Shown piece after piece: positions 14,593 through 25,116 of a stretch of 50,864 nucleotides of DNA; the first letter of the stretch is position 1; each line of letters begins with the position of its first letter. The DNA lies in NCBI RefSeq assembly GCF_013386165.1, contig NZ_JACAOS010000011.1, positions 74,541 through 125,404 on the forward strand, in the 5' to 3' direction. The position numbers and the translations under genes were made by a program. The DNA comes from Pseudomonas gingeri (lineage in GTDB: Bacteria > Pseudomonadota > Gammaproteobacteria > Pseudomonadales > Pseudomonadaceae). The notes below the pieces were generated by a model, which saw only the letters and a program-made list of their open reading frames with translations, was not told where the DNA came from and made no database searches.

Positions 14593-15858
14593 ATGAAGCG
14601 TCGCAGCTTGCTCAAGGCTTTCACCCTCTCGGCATCCATTGCCGCCATGGGCATGACCTGGACTGTCCAGGCTGCCGAGACCATCAAGGTCGGCATCCTG
14701 CACTCGCTGTCCGGGACCATGGCAATCTCCGAAACGTCGCTCAAAGACATGGCGCTGATGACCATCGAGGAAATCAACGCCAAGGGTGGGGTCAACGGCA
14801 AGATGCTCGAACCGGTGGTGGTCGACCCGGCGTCCAACTGGCCGTTGTTCGCCGAGAAAAGCCGCCAGTTGCTGACCCAGGATAAAGTCGCGGTGGTGTT
14901 CGGCTGCTGGACCTCGGTGTCGCGCAAGTCGGTACTGCCGGTGTTCGAGGAACTCAACGGCCTGCTGTTCTACCCGGTGCAATATGAAGGCGAAGAAATG
15001 TCGCCGAACGTGTTCTACACCGGTGCGGCGCCGAACCAGCAGGCGATCCCGGCGGTGGAATACCTGATGAGCGAGGACGGTGGCGCGGCCAAGCGTTTCT
15101 TCCTGCTGGGCACCGACTACGTCTACCCGCGCACCACCAACAAGATCCTGCGTTCGTTCCTGCACTCCAAGGGTGTCGCGGACAAGGATATCGAAGAGGT
15201 CTACACCCCGTTCGGCCACGCCGACTACCAGACCATCGTCGCCAACATCAAGAAGTTCTCCGCCGGCGGCAAGACCGCAGTCATCTCCACCGTCAATGGC
15301 GACTCCAACGTGCCGTTCTACAAGGAACTGGCGAACCAGGGCCTGAAAGCCACCGACGTACCGGTGGTGGCCTTCTCCGTGGGCGAGGAAGAACTGCGCG
15401 GGATCGACACCAAGCCGCTGGTGGGCAACCTGGCGGCGTGGAACTACTTCGAGTCGGTGGATAACCCGGTGAACAAGAAATTCGTCGCTGACTGGAAAGC
15501 CTACGCCAAGAAGAAAAATCTCCCTGGTGCCGACAAGGCCGTGACCAACGACCCGATGGAAGCCACCTATGTCGGCATCCACATGTGGGCCCAGGCGGTT
15601 GAAAAAGCCAAGTCCACCGATGTCGACAAGGTCCGTGAAGCCATGGCCGGCCAGACTTTCGCCGCCCCCTCGGGCTTCACCCTGACCATGGACAAGACCA
15701 ACCACCACCTGCACAAACCGGTGATGATCGGCGAGATCCAGGCGGACGGGCAGTTCAACGTGGTCTGGCAGACCAAGGAGCCCATCCGTGCCCAGCCGTG
15801 GAGCCCGTTTATCCCGGGTAACGACAAGAAGCCGGATTATGCGGTGAAGAGCAACTGA
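14593..15858 (+). CDS. urtA: Urea ABC transporter, substrate-binding protein
   Basis: The 421-residue periplasmic protein has a signal peptide (KRRSLLKAFTLSASIAAMGMTWTVQA) and a Leu/Ile/Val-type binding fold with the UrtA hallmarks IKVGILHSLSGTMAISE, VVFGCWTSVSRKSVLPVFE, LLFYPVQYEGEEMSPNVFYTGAAPNQQ and FLLGTDYVYPRTTN. It captures urea for the UrtBCDE importer. GGAG at 14581 gives the start. It heads the operon behind a sigma-54 promoter and is separated from urtB by a hairpin and a REP doublet, which may allow the binding protein to be made in excess of the membrane parts. Confidence 0.97.
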   Translation: MKRRSLLKAFTLSASIAAMGMTWTVQAAETIKVGILHSLSGTMAISETSLKDMALMTIEEINAKGGVNGKMLEPVVVDPASNWPLFAEKSRQLLTQDKVAVVFGCWTSVSRKSVLPVFEELNGLLFYPVQYEGEEMSPNVFYTGAAPNQQAIPAVEYLMSEDGGAAKRFFLLGTDYVYPRTTNKILRSFLHSKGVADKDIEEVYTPFGHADYQTIVANIKKFSAGGKTAVISTVNGDSNVPFYKELANQGLKATDVPVVAFSVGEEELRGIDTKPLVGNLAAWNYFESVDNPVNKKFVADWKAYAKKKNLPGADKAVTNDPMEATYVGIHMWAQAVEKAKSTDVDKVREAMAGQTFAAPSGFTLTMDKTNHHLHKPVMIGEIQADGQFNVVWQTKEPIRAQPWSPFIPGNDKKPDYAVKSN

Positions 15859-15863
15859 GCCCG

Positions 15864-15890
15864 CGGGCCTGGAACCCATTCACAGGCCCG
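15864..15890 (+). terminator. Hairpin after urtA (attenuator or 3'-end stabiliser)
   Basis: CGGGCCTG (15864-15871) and CAGGCCCG (15883-15890) form an 8-bp GC-rich stem with an 11-nt loop, 5 nt after the urtA stop. No T-run follows, so it is more likely a partial terminator or a block to 3' exonucleases than a full terminator. Confidence 0.5.
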
Positions 15891-15901
15891 ACGTATCCCC
15901 C

Positions 15902-16002
15902 TGTAGGAGCGAGCTTGCTCGCGATCCGTCGCAATAGCGGCGGCCATTCAACAAGGCCGCGTTATCGTTGACGACTCTTTCGCGAGCAAGCTCGCTCCTA
16001 CA
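15902..16002. repeat. REP doublet between urtA and urtB
   Basis: Inverted copies at 15902-15924 and 15980-16002 with core GGAGCGAGCTTGCTCGCG; the inner segment matches the urtD-urtE doublet in the same orientation (GTTATCGTTGACGACT) and the 11.1-kb doublet in reverse. It lies inside the urt operon. Confidence 0.95.
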
Positions 16003-16030
16003 GGGTCCGTGTGCGTTCAAGGACATTGAT

Positions 16031-17533
16031 ATGCCCACTGCCCTATACCGTTTTTTCCTCGCCCTGGCACTGCTGCTGCCAATGGCCGCCCACGCCGGCG
16101 ATGCCGAAGACTTCGTCGCCGCCGATTCCAGCCAACAGGCCGCCTTGCTGGAAACCTGGGCCGCGCACCCGGAGCCGGCGCGCATCGAACTGATCAACGC
16201 CCTGCAAAGCGGCCAATTGAGCGTCAACGGCGAAACCAAGACCCTGCGCCTGAACAACCGCCTGCGCGGCCTGATCGACACCGCCGTCGCCGCCCAGCAA
16301 CTGCTCGCCGCCGACGCCAAGATGCGCCTGGCCGCCGCGCAACAACTGCAAAAAAGCGCCAAGCCGGCGCAACTGAAATTCCTCGACCAGCAACTGGCCG
16401 GCGAAACCAACGCCGATGTCCATGCCGCCCTCAGCCTGGCCCTGGCCAATCTGCAACTGGTCGACAGCGACCCGGCCGTCCGTCTGGCCGCCGTGCGCCT
16501 GCTCGGTGACAGCGGCGACCCGCTGGCCCGTACCCGCCTCGAAGGCCTGCTGCAACCCGGGGTCGAAGCCGACGCCGGCGTGCATACCGCCGCCGAAACC
16601 AGCCTGGCGCAAGTCAAACGCAAACTGATGATCGGCGAATGGCTCGGCCAGGCCTTCAGCGGCCTGTCCCTCGGTTCGATCCTGCTGCTGGCCGCCCTCG
16701 GCCTGGCGATCACCTTCGGCCTGCTCGGCGTGATCAACATGGCCCACGGCGAAATGCTCATGCTCGGCGCCTACGCCACTTATGTGGTGCAGTTGCTGTT
16801 CCAGCGTTTCCTGCCGCACGCCATCGAGTTCTATCCGCTGGTGGCCCTGCCGGTGGCGTTTTTTGTCACCGCCGCAATCGGCATGGCCCTGGAACGCACG
16901 ATCATCCGCCATCTCTACGGGCGACCACTGGAAACCCTGCTCGCCACCTGGGGCATCAGCCTGATGCTGATCCAGCTGGTGCGGCTGCTGTTCGGTGCAC
17001 AGAACGTCGAAGTGGCCAACCCGGTCTGGCTCTCCGGCGGTATCCAGGTGCTGCCCAATCTGGTCCTGCCCTATAACCGCCTGGTGATCATCGCCTTCGC
17101 CTTGTTCGTGGTGGTCCTCACCTGGCTGCTGCTGAACAAAACCCGCCTGGGCCTGAACGTACGGGCCGTCACCCAGAACCGCAACATGGCCGCCTGCTGC
17201 GGCGTGCCCACCGGACGCGTGGACATGCTCGCCTTTGGCCTCGGCTCCGGCATCGCCGGCCTGGGTGGCGTCGCCCTGAGCCAGATCGGCAACGTCGGCC
17301 CGGACCTGGGCCAGAGCTACATCATCGACTCCTTCCTGGTGGTGGTGCTCGGCGGCGTCGGCCAGTTGGCCGGCAGCGTCATGGCGGCCTTCGGCCTGGG
17401 CATCGCCAACAAGATCCTCGAGCCGCAGATCGGCGCGGTGCTGGGCAAGATCCTGATCCTCGCGCTGATCATTCTGTTTATCCAGAAACGCCCGCAAGGA
17501 CTCTTCGCACTGAAAGGACGGGTGATCGACTGA
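16031..17533 (+). CDS. urtB: Urea ABC transporter, permease UrtB
   Basis: The 500-residue protein has a signal-like N-terminus (FFLALALLLPMAAHA) and a helical, alanine/leucine-rich periplasmic region to about residue 195, an extension usual in UrtB. A LivH-type permease domain with about eight membrane helices follows (LGLAITFGLLGVINMAHGEMLMLGAYATY, GMALERTIIRHLYGRPLETLLATWGISLML, NRNMAACCGVPTGRVDMLAF). With UrtC it forms the urea channel. ATG 16031 is preferred because upstream codons lie in the REP repeat. Its stop overlaps the urtC start (TGATG at 17531). Confidence 0.96.
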   Translation: MPTALYRFFLALALLLPMAAHAGDAEDFVAADSSQQAALLETWAAHPEPARIELINALQSGQLSVNGETKTLRLNNRLRGLIDTAVAAQQLLAADAKMRLAAAQQLQKSAKPAQLKFLDQQLAGETNADVHAALSLALANLQLVDSDPAVRLAAVRLLGDSGDPLARTRLEGLLQPGVEADAGVHTAAETSLAQVKRKLMIGEWLGQAFSGLSLGSILLLAALGLAITFGLLGVINMAHGEMLMLGAYATYVVQLLFQRFLPHAIEFYPLVALPVAFFVTAAIGMALERTIIRHLYGRPLETLLATWGISLMLIQLVRLLFGAQNVEVANPVWLSGGIQVLPNLVLPYNRLVIIAFALFVVVLTWLLLNKTRLGLNVRAVTQNRNMAACCGVPTGRVDMLAFGLGSGIAGLGGVALSQIGNVGPDLGQSYIIDSFLVVVLGGVGQLAGSVMAAFGLGIANKILEPQIGAVLGKILILALIILFIQKRPQGLFALKGRVID

Positions 17534-18612
17534 TGAACCAGCCCCTGATGCTCACCGCGAGCCAAAAAGTCGGGCCCGGCGTGACGATTGCCGTCGGCGT
17601 GATCGTGCTGGCGCTGCTGCTGGCCTTGCCGCTGCTGTCGCTGCTGCCGCCGGAGAACCTGTTCCACGTCTCGGCCTACACCTTGACGCTGGTGGGCAAG
17701 ATTCTCTGCTACGCCATCGTCGCCCTGGCCCTGGACCTGGTCTGGGGTTACGCCGGCCTGCTGTCCCTGGGCCACGGCCTGTTCTTCGCCCTCGGCGGCT
17801 ACGCCATGGGCATGTACCTGATGCGCCAGGCGTCCGGCGACGAACTGCCGGCGTTCATGACCTTCCTCTCCTGGACCGAACTGCCCTGGTACTGGACCGG
17901 CACCAGCCACTTCCTCTGGGCCCTGTGCCTGGTGGTGCTGGCGCCGGGATTGCTGGCGCTGGTGTTCGGTTTCTTCGCCTTCCGTTCGCGGATCAAGGGC
18001 GTGTACTTCTCGATCATGACCCAGGCCCTGACCTTCGCCGGAATGCTGCTGTTCTTCCGTAACGAAACCGGCTTCGGCGGCAACAACGGCTTTACCAACT
18101 TTCGCAGCATCCTCGGTTTCGGCATCACCGAACCGGGCACCCGCGCGGTGCTGTTCTTCGCCACCGTGGTGTTGCTGGTCGCCAGCCTCTACAGCGGCTG
18201 GCGCCTGGCCAGGAGCAAGTTCGGCCGAGTGCTGACCGCCCTGCGCGACGCGGAAAACCGCCTGATGTTCTGCGGCTACGACCCCCGTGGTTTCAAGCTC
18301 TTCGTCTGGGTCCTGAGTGCCGTGTTGTGCGGCCTGGCCGGGGCGCTGTATGTGCCGCAGGTCGGGATCATCAACCCCAGCGAAATGTCGCCGACCAACT
18401 CCATCGAGGCCGCCGTGTGGGTGGCTCTCGGCGGGCGTGGCAGCCTGATCGGCCCGTTGCTCGGCGCCGGGATGGTCAACGGTATGAAGAGCTGGTTCAC
18501 CGTGGCGTTTCCCGAGTACTGGCTGTTCTTCCTCGGCGCGCTGTTTATCGTCGTGACCCTGTACCTGCCCAAGGGTGTGATCGGGTTGCTGAAGAAAAGG
18601 GCCGAACCATGA
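17533..18612 (+). CDS. urtC: Urea ABC transporter, permease UrtC
   Basis: The 359-residue LivM-type permease has about nine membrane helices and the family motifs LDLVWGYAGLLSLGHGLFFALGGYAMGMYL, FRSRIKGVYFSIMTQALTFA, NETGFGGNNGFTNF, LTALRDAENRLMFCGYDPRGFKLFVW and WVALGGRGSLIGPLLGAGMVN. It pairs with UrtB in the inner membrane. The start ATG overlaps the urtB stop by one base and the stop overlaps the urtD start by four, so translation of the block urtB-urtC-urtD is coupled. Confidence 0.96.
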   Translation: MNQPLMLTASQKVGPGVTIAVGVIVLALLLALPLLSLLPPENLFHVSAYTLTLVGKILCYAIVALALDLVWGYAGLLSLGHGLFFALGGYAMGMYLMRQASGDELPAFMTFLSWTELPWYWTGTSHFLWALCLVVLAPGLLALVFGFFAFRSRIKGVYFSIMTQALTFAGMLLFFRNETGFGGNNGFTNFRSILGFGITEPGTRAVLFFATVVLLVASLYSGWRLARSKFGRVLTALRDAENRLMFCGYDPRGFKLFVWVLSAVLCGLAGALYVPQVGIINPSEMSPTNSIEAAVWVALGGRGSLIGPLLGAGMVNGMKSWFTVAFPEYWLFFLGALFIVVTLYLPKGVIGLLKKRAEP

Positions 18613-19484
18613 GAGTCACCGCGACCGCCGAATTCATGCTCGAACCGATCCTTGAACCGCCAACGTTTGATGCAAACCGGGACGCCGGCAGCAGCCGCGA
18701 CGCCATCGGTCTTGGCCAGGCCAAGGGCGACGGCCTGGACACCCGCCACGGCACCATCCTGACCCTGGAAGACATCAGCGTCAGCTTCGATGGTTTCAAG
18801 GCCCTGAACAGCCTGAACCTGTACATCGGCGTCGGCGAACTGCGCTGCATCATCGGCCCCAACGGCGCGGGCAAGACCACCCTGATGGACGTGATCACCG
18901 GCAAGACCCGGCCCAGCCACGGCAAGGCCTGGTTCGGAGAAACCCTGGACCTGTCGTCGATGAGCGAAGTGCAGATCGCCCAGGCCGGGATCGGTCGCAA
19001 GTTCCAGAAACCGACCGTATTCGAAGCACTGAGCGTGTTCGAAAACCTGGAACTGGCGCAGAAGACCGACAAATCAGTGTGGGCCAGTTTGCGCGCGCGC
19101 CTGAGCGGCGAGCAGAAAGACGGGATTGCCCAGGTCCTGGAAACCATTCGCCTGACGGCCTCGGTCAATCGTCCGGCCGGCTTGTTGTCCCACGGCCAGA
19201 AACAGTTCCTGGAGATCGGCATGCTGCTGGTGCAGGACCCTCAACTGTTGCTGCTCGACGAGCCGGTGGCGGGCATGACCGATGCCGAGACCGAGTTCAC
19301 CGCCGAGCTGTTCAAGAGCCTGGCCGGCAAGCATTCGCTGATGGTGGTGGAGCACGACATGGGTTTTGTCGGCGCGATTGCCGACCATGTGACGGTGTTG
19401 CACCAGGGCAGCGTGCTGGCCGAGGGTTCCCTTGAACAGGTGCAGGCAGACGAACGGGTCATTGAAGTGTATCTGGGGCGCTAA
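18609..19484 (+). CDS. urtD: Urea ABC transporter, ATPase UrtD
   Basis: The 291-residue LivG-like ATPase has an N-terminal extension of about 50 residues before the ABC domain (which begins near ILTLEDISVSFDGF), Walker A GPNGAGKTT, a Q-loop in RKFQKPTVFEALSVFENL, the signature LSHGQKQ (H in place of the second G of LSGGQ, usual for UrtD), Walker B LLLLDEPVAGM and the H-loop VVEHDM. It powers urea import with UrtE. ATG 18609 overlaps the urtC stop. A REP doublet follows before urtE. Confidence 0.96.
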   Translation: MRVTATAEFMLEPILEPPTFDANRDAGSSRDAIGLGQAKGDGLDTRHGTILTLEDISVSFDGFKALNSLNLYIGVGELRCIIGPNGAGKTTLMDVITGKTRPSHGKAWFGETLDLSSMSEVQIAQAGIGRKFQKPTVFEALSVFENLELAQKTDKSVWASLRARLSGEQKDGIAQVLETIRLTASVNRPAGLLSHGQKQFLEIGMLLVQDPQLLLLDEPVAGMTDAETEFTAELFKSLAGKHSLMVVEHDMGFVGAIADHVTVLHQGSVLAEGSLEQVQADERVIEVYLGR

Positions 19485-19506
19485 TGAGAGGGCCAATGCG
19501 ATCAAC

Positions 19507-19608
19507 TGTAGGAGCGAGCTTGCTCGCGAAAAACGTAAGGACACCGCGGTGTGCCAGATAGCCCACGTTATCGTTGACGACTGTTTCGCGAGCAAGCTCG
19601 CTCCTACA
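19507..19608. repeat. REP doublet between urtD and urtE
   Basis: Inverted copies at 19507-19529 and 19586-19608 with the same core and a partly shared interior (GTTATCGTTGACGACT). It ends just before the GAGGAG at about 19616 that serves urtE. Confidence 0.95.
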
Positions 19609-19630
19609 GGGTTTTGAGGAGAATTCGAAC

Positions 19631-20329
19631 ATGCTGCAAGTCGACAAACTGCATCAATACTACGGCGGCAGCCATATCCTGCGGGGCCTGTCCTTTGCCG
19701 TGAACGTCGGCGAAGTCACCTGCCTGCTGGGCCGCAACGGGGTGGGCAAGACCACCCTGCTCAAATGCCTGATGGGCCTGCTGCCCGCCAAGGAAGGCGC
19801 CGTGCAGTGGGAAGGCAAGGCCATCACCCACCTCAAGCCACACCAGCGGGTCCATGCCGGTATCGCCTACGTGCCCCAGGGCCGGGAAATCTTCGGCCGC
19901 CTGAGCGTGGAAGAAAACCTGCTGATGGGCCTGTCGCGTTTTCCTGGCGCCGAAGCCAGGGAAGTGCCCGCGTTCATCTACGAACTGTTCCCGGTCCTGC
20001 TGCAGATGAAGCAACGCCGCGGCGGCGATCTCTCCGGCGGCCAGCAACAACAGCTCGCCATCGGTCGGGCCCTGGCCAGCCGTCCACGCTTGCTGATCCT
20101 CGACGAACCCACCGAAGGCATCCAGCCGTCGGTGATCAAGGAGATCGGCGCGGTGATCAAGAAACTCGCCGCCCGCGGTGACATGGCGATCCTGCTGGTG
20201 GAACAGTTCTACGACTTCGCCGCCGAACTGGCCGATCAATACCTGGTGATGTCCCGGGGCGAGATTGTCCAGCAAGGCCGCGGAGAAAATATGGAAACCG
20301 AGGGTGTGCGCGGACTGGTTACGATCTAA
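19631..20329 (+). CDS. urtE: Urea ABC transporter, ATPase UrtE
   Basis: The 232-residue LivF-like ATPase has Walker A GRNGVGKTT, the Q-loop region YVPQGREIFGRLSVEENLLMG, signature LSGGQQQQLAIGRAL, Walker B LLILDEPTEGIQPS and H-loop LLVEQF. It forms the ATPase pair with UrtD. The start at 19631 follows GAGGAG and gives the usual MLQVDKLHQYYGGSHILRG beginning; upstream codons run through the REP. It ends 30 bp before ureD, so transport and hydrolysis genes are probably one unit. Confidence 0.96.
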   Translation: MLQVDKLHQYYGGSHILRGLSFAVNVGEVTCLLGRNGVGKTTLLKCLMGLLPAKEGAVQWEGKAITHLKPHQRVHAGIAYVPQGREIFGRLSVEENLLMGLSRFPGAEAREVPAFIYELFPVLLQMKQRRGGDLSGGQQQQLAIGRALASRPRLLILDEPTEGIQPSVIKEIGAVIKKLAARGDMAILLVEQFYDFAAELADQYLVMSRGEIVQQGRGENMETEGVRGLVTI

Positions 20330-20359
20330 CCTGTAACGTCCCGACGATAATTAGAAACC

Positions 20360-21199
20360 ATGAATTCACCTGCCACTCACGCCCTGTTCACCCCCAGCTG
20401 GCACGCCGAGCTGGAACTCGGCTACGCCCGCTTCGGCGACTGCACGCGTCCGGTCACCCGGCGTCACCTGGGACCATTGCGGGTGCAGAAACACCTGTAT
20501 GCCGAAGGCCCTGAAGTCTGCCAGCACATCATCGTCCACCCGCCCGGCGGCATTGCCGGCGGAGACCGCCTGGCCATCAGCGCCCGGGTCGAAGCCGATG
20601 CCTGGGCGCAACTGACCAGCCCCGGCGCCGCCAAGTGGTATCGCGCCAACGGGCCGGCCTACCAGACCCTGGACCTGAAAATTGCCGCCGGCGCGACCCT
20701 GGAATGGCTGCCCCAGGAAACCATCGTGTTCAGCGCGGCCCAGGCCGAACTGCGCACCCGCATTGACCTTGAGGGCGACGCCCGGCTGCTCTACTGGGAC
20801 ATGGTCGCCCTCGGACGCCCCGCCAGTGGCGAGCGTTTCGACCGTGGGCATTTCCAGTCACAGTTGGATATCCGCCGTGACGGCCAGTTGCTCTGGCACG
20901 AACGCCAGCGCATCGAGGGGGGCGACGGCCTGCTGGATTCGCCCATCGGCCTCGACGGCCAACCGGTCTTCGCCACCTTGCTGGTGACCGGCGAAATCGA
21001 CAGCGAATTGCTCGAACGTTGCCGCTCGGTGCCAACCCGCGTACGCGGCGACCTGACCCAACTACCCGGCCTGCTGGTGGCGCGCTGCCTGGCCAGCGAA
21101 GCCCTGCACGCCCGCGCCTGGCTGATCGAGCTGTGGCGGCTGTTGCGCCCAGCCCTGCTGGGGCGCGACGCCGTGCCACCGAGAATCTGGAATACATGA
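20360..21199 (+). CDS. ureD: Urease accessory protein UreD
   Basis: The 279-residue protein is the scaffold that binds apo-urease and, with UreF and UreG, directs nickel and CO2 to the active site. Family motifs seen are [70 protein letters not shown] and [11 protein letters not shown]. It starts the urease gene set ureD-ureA-GNAT-GNAT-ureB-ureC. The partner genes ureE, ureF and ureG are not in this window; in P. aeruginosa they are also at a separate place. Confidence 0.96.
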   Translation: MNSPATHALFTPSWHAELELGYARFGDCTRPVTRRHLGPLRVQKHLYAEGPEVCQHIIVHPPGGIAGGDRLAISARVEADAWAQLTSPGAAKWYRANGPAYQTLDLKIAAGATLEWLPQETIVFSAAQAELRTRIDLEGDARLLYWDMVALGRPASGERFDRGHFQSQLDIRRDGQLLWHERQRIEGGDGLLDSPIGLDGQPVFATLLVTGEIDSELLERCRSVPTRVRGDLTQLPGLLVARCLASEALHARAWLIELWRLLRPALLGRDAVPPRIWNT

Positions 21200-21242
21200 A
21201 AATGCCAACCCTTTTTGACTGCCTGCCAACGGACTCCAAACC

Positions 21243-21545
<303 letters not shown>

Positions 21546-21553
21546 GGCCGAGC

Positions 21554-22087
21554 ATGTCCTACGTAATCCGCGATGCCGTCCACGCCGATCTGCCGGCGAT
21601 CCGCGACATCTACAACGACGCCGTACTCAACACCACGGCGATCTGGAATGAACAACCAGTGGACCTGGGCAATCGCCAGGCCTGGTTCAGCGCCCGCCAG
21701 GGCCAGGGTTATCCGATCCTGGTGATCGTCGACGCCGGCCACAGCGTCCTCGGCTACGCCTCCTTCGGCGACTGGCGGCCCTTCGAAGGCTTCCGCCACA
21801 CCGTCGAACACTCGGTGTACGTGCGCAGCGACCAGCGCGGCAATGGCCTCGGCCCGCAGCTGATGGCAGCGCTGATCGAGCGCGCCCGCGGTTGTGGCAA
21901 ACATGTGATGGTCGCCGCCATCGAAAGTGGTAACAACGCGTCCATTCGCCTGCATGAACGCCAGGGCTTCGCCATTACCGGACAGATGCCCCAGGTGGGG
22001 GTGAAGTTCGGCCGCTGGCTGGACCTGACCTTCATGCAACTGACCCTGAATCCGGGCGCCCTGCCGCCTGCAGTCAACCAGGAGTAA
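21554..22087 (+). CDS. GNAT acetyltransferase, Pat/MddA type (phosphinothricin/methionine-sulfone acetyltransferase)
   Basis: The 177-residue GNAT protein begins YVIRDAVHADLPAIRDIYNDAVLNTTAIWNE and has the acetyl-CoA loop VYVRSDQRGNGLGPQLM (R/QxxGxG/A), then VAAIESGNNASIRLHERQGF and KFGRWLDLTFMQL, the pattern of phosphinothricin/L-amino-acid N-acetyltransferases. Relatives acetylate methionine sulfoximine, methionine sulfone or phosphinothricin; such compounds inhibit glutamine synthetase, the enzyme that takes up urease-derived ammonia. This gives a possible link to its place in the urease operon, though the link is inference. It starts 8 bp after ureA. Confidence 0.9.
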   Translation: MSYVIRDAVHADLPAIRDIYNDAVLNTTAIWNEQPVDLGNRQAWFSARQGQGYPILVIVDAGHSVLGYASFGDWRPFEGFRHTVEHSVYVRSDQRGNGLGPQLMAALIERARGCGKHVMVAAIESGNNASIRLHERQGFAITGQMPQVGVKFGRWLDLTFMQLTLNPGALPPAVNQE

Positions 22088-22929
<842 letters not shown>

Positions 22930-22941
22930 CGAGCAGCCACG

Positions 22942-23015
22942 AGCTTCAAGCCTCAAGCTGCAGGAAAAAGCAGTTTGGCGGCGCCCCTATCAGCTTTTTC
23001 TTGAGGCTTGCAGCT
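22942..23015. repeat. Long inverted repeat between ureB and ureC
   Basis: The arms AGCTTCAAGCCTCAAG (22942-22957) and CTTGAGGCTTGCAGCT (23000-23015) match at 15 of 16 positions, with an inner pair GAAAAAGC (22964-22971) and GCTTTTTC (22993-23000). It is unlike the GGAGCGAGC repeats and seems to be a second Pseudomonas intergenic repeat family. The stem could pause or protect the urease message between beta and alpha subunit genes. Confidence 0.85.
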
Positions 23016-23049
23016 TTAAAGCTCGCAGCTCAATTCCGAGGACCGAGGA

Positions 23050-24750
23050 ATGCGCATTTCCAGACAAGCCTACGCCGACATGTTCGGCCCCACCGTCGGC
23101 GACAAGGTGCGCCTGGCCGACACCGACCTGTGGATCGAAGTGGAAAAGGACTTCACCACCTACGGTGAAGAAGTGAAATTCGGCGGCGGCAAAGTGATCC
23201 GCGACGGCATGGGCCAGGGCCAGCTACTGGCCGCCGAAGTCGTCGACACCCTGATCACCAACGCGCTGATCATCGACCACTGGGGCATCGTCAAGGCCGA
23301 TGTCGGCCTCAAGGATGGCCGCATTGCCGCCATCGGCAAGGCCGGCAACCCGGATATCCAGCCCGACGTGACCATCGCCATCGGCGCCAGTACCGAAGTC
23401 ATCGCCGGTGAAGGCATGATCCTCACCGCCGGCGGCATCGACACCCATATCCACTTCATCTGCCCACAGCAGATCGAAGAAGCACTGATGAGCGGCGTCA
23501 CCACCATGATCGGCGGCGGCACCGGCCCGGCCACCGGCACCAACGCCACCACCTGCACCTCCGGGCCCTGGCACCTGGCGCGGATGCTCCAGGCCGCCGA
23601 CGCCTTCCCGATGAACATCGGTTTCACCGGCAAGGGCAACGCCAGCCTGCCGCAACCACTGATCGAACAGGTCGAGGCCGGCGCCATCGGTCTCAAGCTC
23701 CATGAAGACTGGGGCACCACCCCCGCCGCCATCGACAACTGCCTGAGCGTGGCCGACCAGTACGACGTGCAGGTGGCGATCCACACCGACACCCTCAACG
23801 AGTCCGGCTTCGTCGAAACCACCCTCGGCGCGTTCAAAGGTCGCACCATCCACACCTACCACACCGAAGGTGCGGGCGGCGGCCATGCCCCGGACATCAT
23901 CAAGGCCTGCGGTTTCCCCAACGTGCTGCCCAGCTCGACCAACCCGACCCGACCGTTCACCCGCAACACCATCGACGAACACCTCGACATGCTGATGGTC
24001 TGCCATCACCTCGACCCGAGCATCGCCGAGGACGTGGCCTTCGCCGAGAGCCGCATCCGTCGGGAAACCATCGCCGCCGAAGACATCCTCCACGACCTCG
24101 GTGCGTTCTCGATGATCAGCTCCGACAGCCAGGCCATGGGCCGTGTCGGCGAAGTCATCACACGGACCTGGCAGACCGCCGACAAGATGAAGAAACAACG
24201 CGGCCCGCTGCCGGGCGACGGAGACGGCAACAGCAACTTCCGGGTCAAGCGCTATATCGCCAAATACACCATCAACCCGGCGATCACCCACGGCATCAGC
24301 CATGAAGTGGGCTCGATCGAAGTGGGTAAATGGGCCGACCTGGTGCTCTGGCGCCCGGCATTCTTCGGCGTCAAACCGACACTGATCCTCAAGGGCGGGG
24401 CAATTGCCGCCAGCCTCATGGGCGATGCCAACGCCTCGATCCCGACACCGCAGCCGGTGCACTACCGTCCGATGTTCGCCAGTTATGGCGGTTCACTGCA
24501 CGCCACCAGCCTGACCTTTATCAGCCAGGCGGCGCAGGCAGCGGGCATTCCCCAGAGCCTGGGCTTGAAGAAGAAAATCGCCGTGGTCAAAGGCTGCCGC
24601 GACGTGCAGAAAACCGACCTGATCCACAACGACTACCTGCCGCAGATCGATGTCGATCCGCAGACCTACCAGGTCAAGGCCGATGGCGTACTGCTGTGGT
24701 GCGAGCCGGCGGACGTGCTGCCGATGGCGCAGCGCTATTTCCTCTTCTGA
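23050..24750 (+). CDS. ureC: Urease alpha subunit
   Basis: The 566-residue catalytic subunit holds the two-nickel centre. Key residues seen: H133 and H135 ([10 protein letters not shown]), the lysine to be carbamylated K216 ([12 protein letters not shown]) with H218, metal-site histidines in [13 protein letters not shown] and [15 protein letters not shown], the flap C318-H319 (MVCHHLDPS) and D359 (SDSQAMGR). No key residue is missing. It is the last urease structural gene. ATG 23050 follows GAGG, and the N-terminus [20 protein letters not shown] is canonical. Confidence 0.98.
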   Translation: MRISRQAYADMFGPTVGDKVRLADTDLWIEVEKDFTTYGEEVKFGGGKVIRDGMGQGQLLAAEVVDTLITNALIIDHWGIVKADVGLKDGRIAAIGKAGNPDIQPDVTIAIGASTEVIAGEGMILTAGGIDTHIHFICPQQIEEALMSGVTTMIGGGTGPATGTNATTCTSGPWHLARMLQAADAFPMNIGFTGKGNASLPQPLIEQVEAGAIGLKLHEDWGTTPAAIDNCLSVADQYDVQVAIHTDTLNESGFVETTLGAFKGRTIHTYHTEGAGGGHAPDIIKACGFPNVLPSSTNPTRPFTRNTIDEHLDMLMVCHHLDPSIAEDVAFAESRIRRETIAAEDILHDLGAFSMISSDSQAMGRVGEVITRTWQTADKMKKQRGPLPGDGDGNSNFRVKRYIAKYTINPAITHGISHEVGSIEVGKWADLVLWRPAFFGVKPTLILKGGAIAASLMGDANASIPTPQPVHYRPMFASYGGSLHATSLTFISQAAQAAGIPQSLGLKKKIAVVKGCRDVQKTDLIHNDYLPQIDVDPQTYQVKADGVLLWCEPADVLPMAQRYFLF

Positions 24751-24755
24751 CCCCA

Positions 24756-24778
24756 GGCCAGCCACGGATGGCTTGGCC
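24756..24778. terminator. Hairpin between convergent ureC and small unknown gene
   Basis: GGCCAGCC (24756-24763) and GGCTTGGCC (24770-24778) pair with one bulge around a 6-nt loop, just after ureC and just before the stop of the opposite-strand gene. There is no T-run; a bidirectional end is possible. Confidence 0.4.
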
Positions 24779-24779
24779 G

Positions 24780-25034
24780 TCAGGCTTGAATGGCGGCAAA
24801 GAAGGTTTTCGACGTCTCGACCAACCCCAACTGCTGCAGACAGTCATTGATCCCATCCATCATGCCCAAGTCCCCTGGATGGGGCTTGCCGTCCAGCACA
24901 CGATGCAAGGCACAGAGAAACAATAACTTACCGACGGCATTGTCATTGGCCATGTCCTTTTTGCCGTCGGCAATACTCAGTGCCGCCTGGTTGATCTGGC
25001 CTTCGGTGTAGCTCAAGAAATCTGCTTTGTTCAT
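24780..25034 (-). CDS. Small conserved-looking protein of unknown function
   Basis: An 84-residue protein read on the minus strand. The start at 25034 is chosen because AGAGGAG lies 8 nt upstream; the longer frame to 25085 lacks such a site. It is soluble, mostly helical, without signal peptide or membrane segment: MNKADFLSYTEGQINQAALS, then DGKKDMANDNAVGKLLFLCALHRVLDG and LGMMDGINDCLQQLGL. I do not recognise a domain. It is convergent with ureC and divergent from the histidine kinase at 25231, with which it shares a 196-bp regulatory region. Confidence 0.75.
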   Translation of the reverse strand: MNKADFLSYTEGQINQAALSIADGKKDMANDNAVGKLLFLCALHRVLDGKPHPGDLGMMDGINDCLQQLGLVETSKTFFAAIQA

Positions 25035-25116
25035 GACATCCGCTCCTCTGATAGATGCGGTGTTTTGAATGAAGACATCACGCACTTACCCTAGGCCGAC
25101 CGGCAACGAACGTCTA

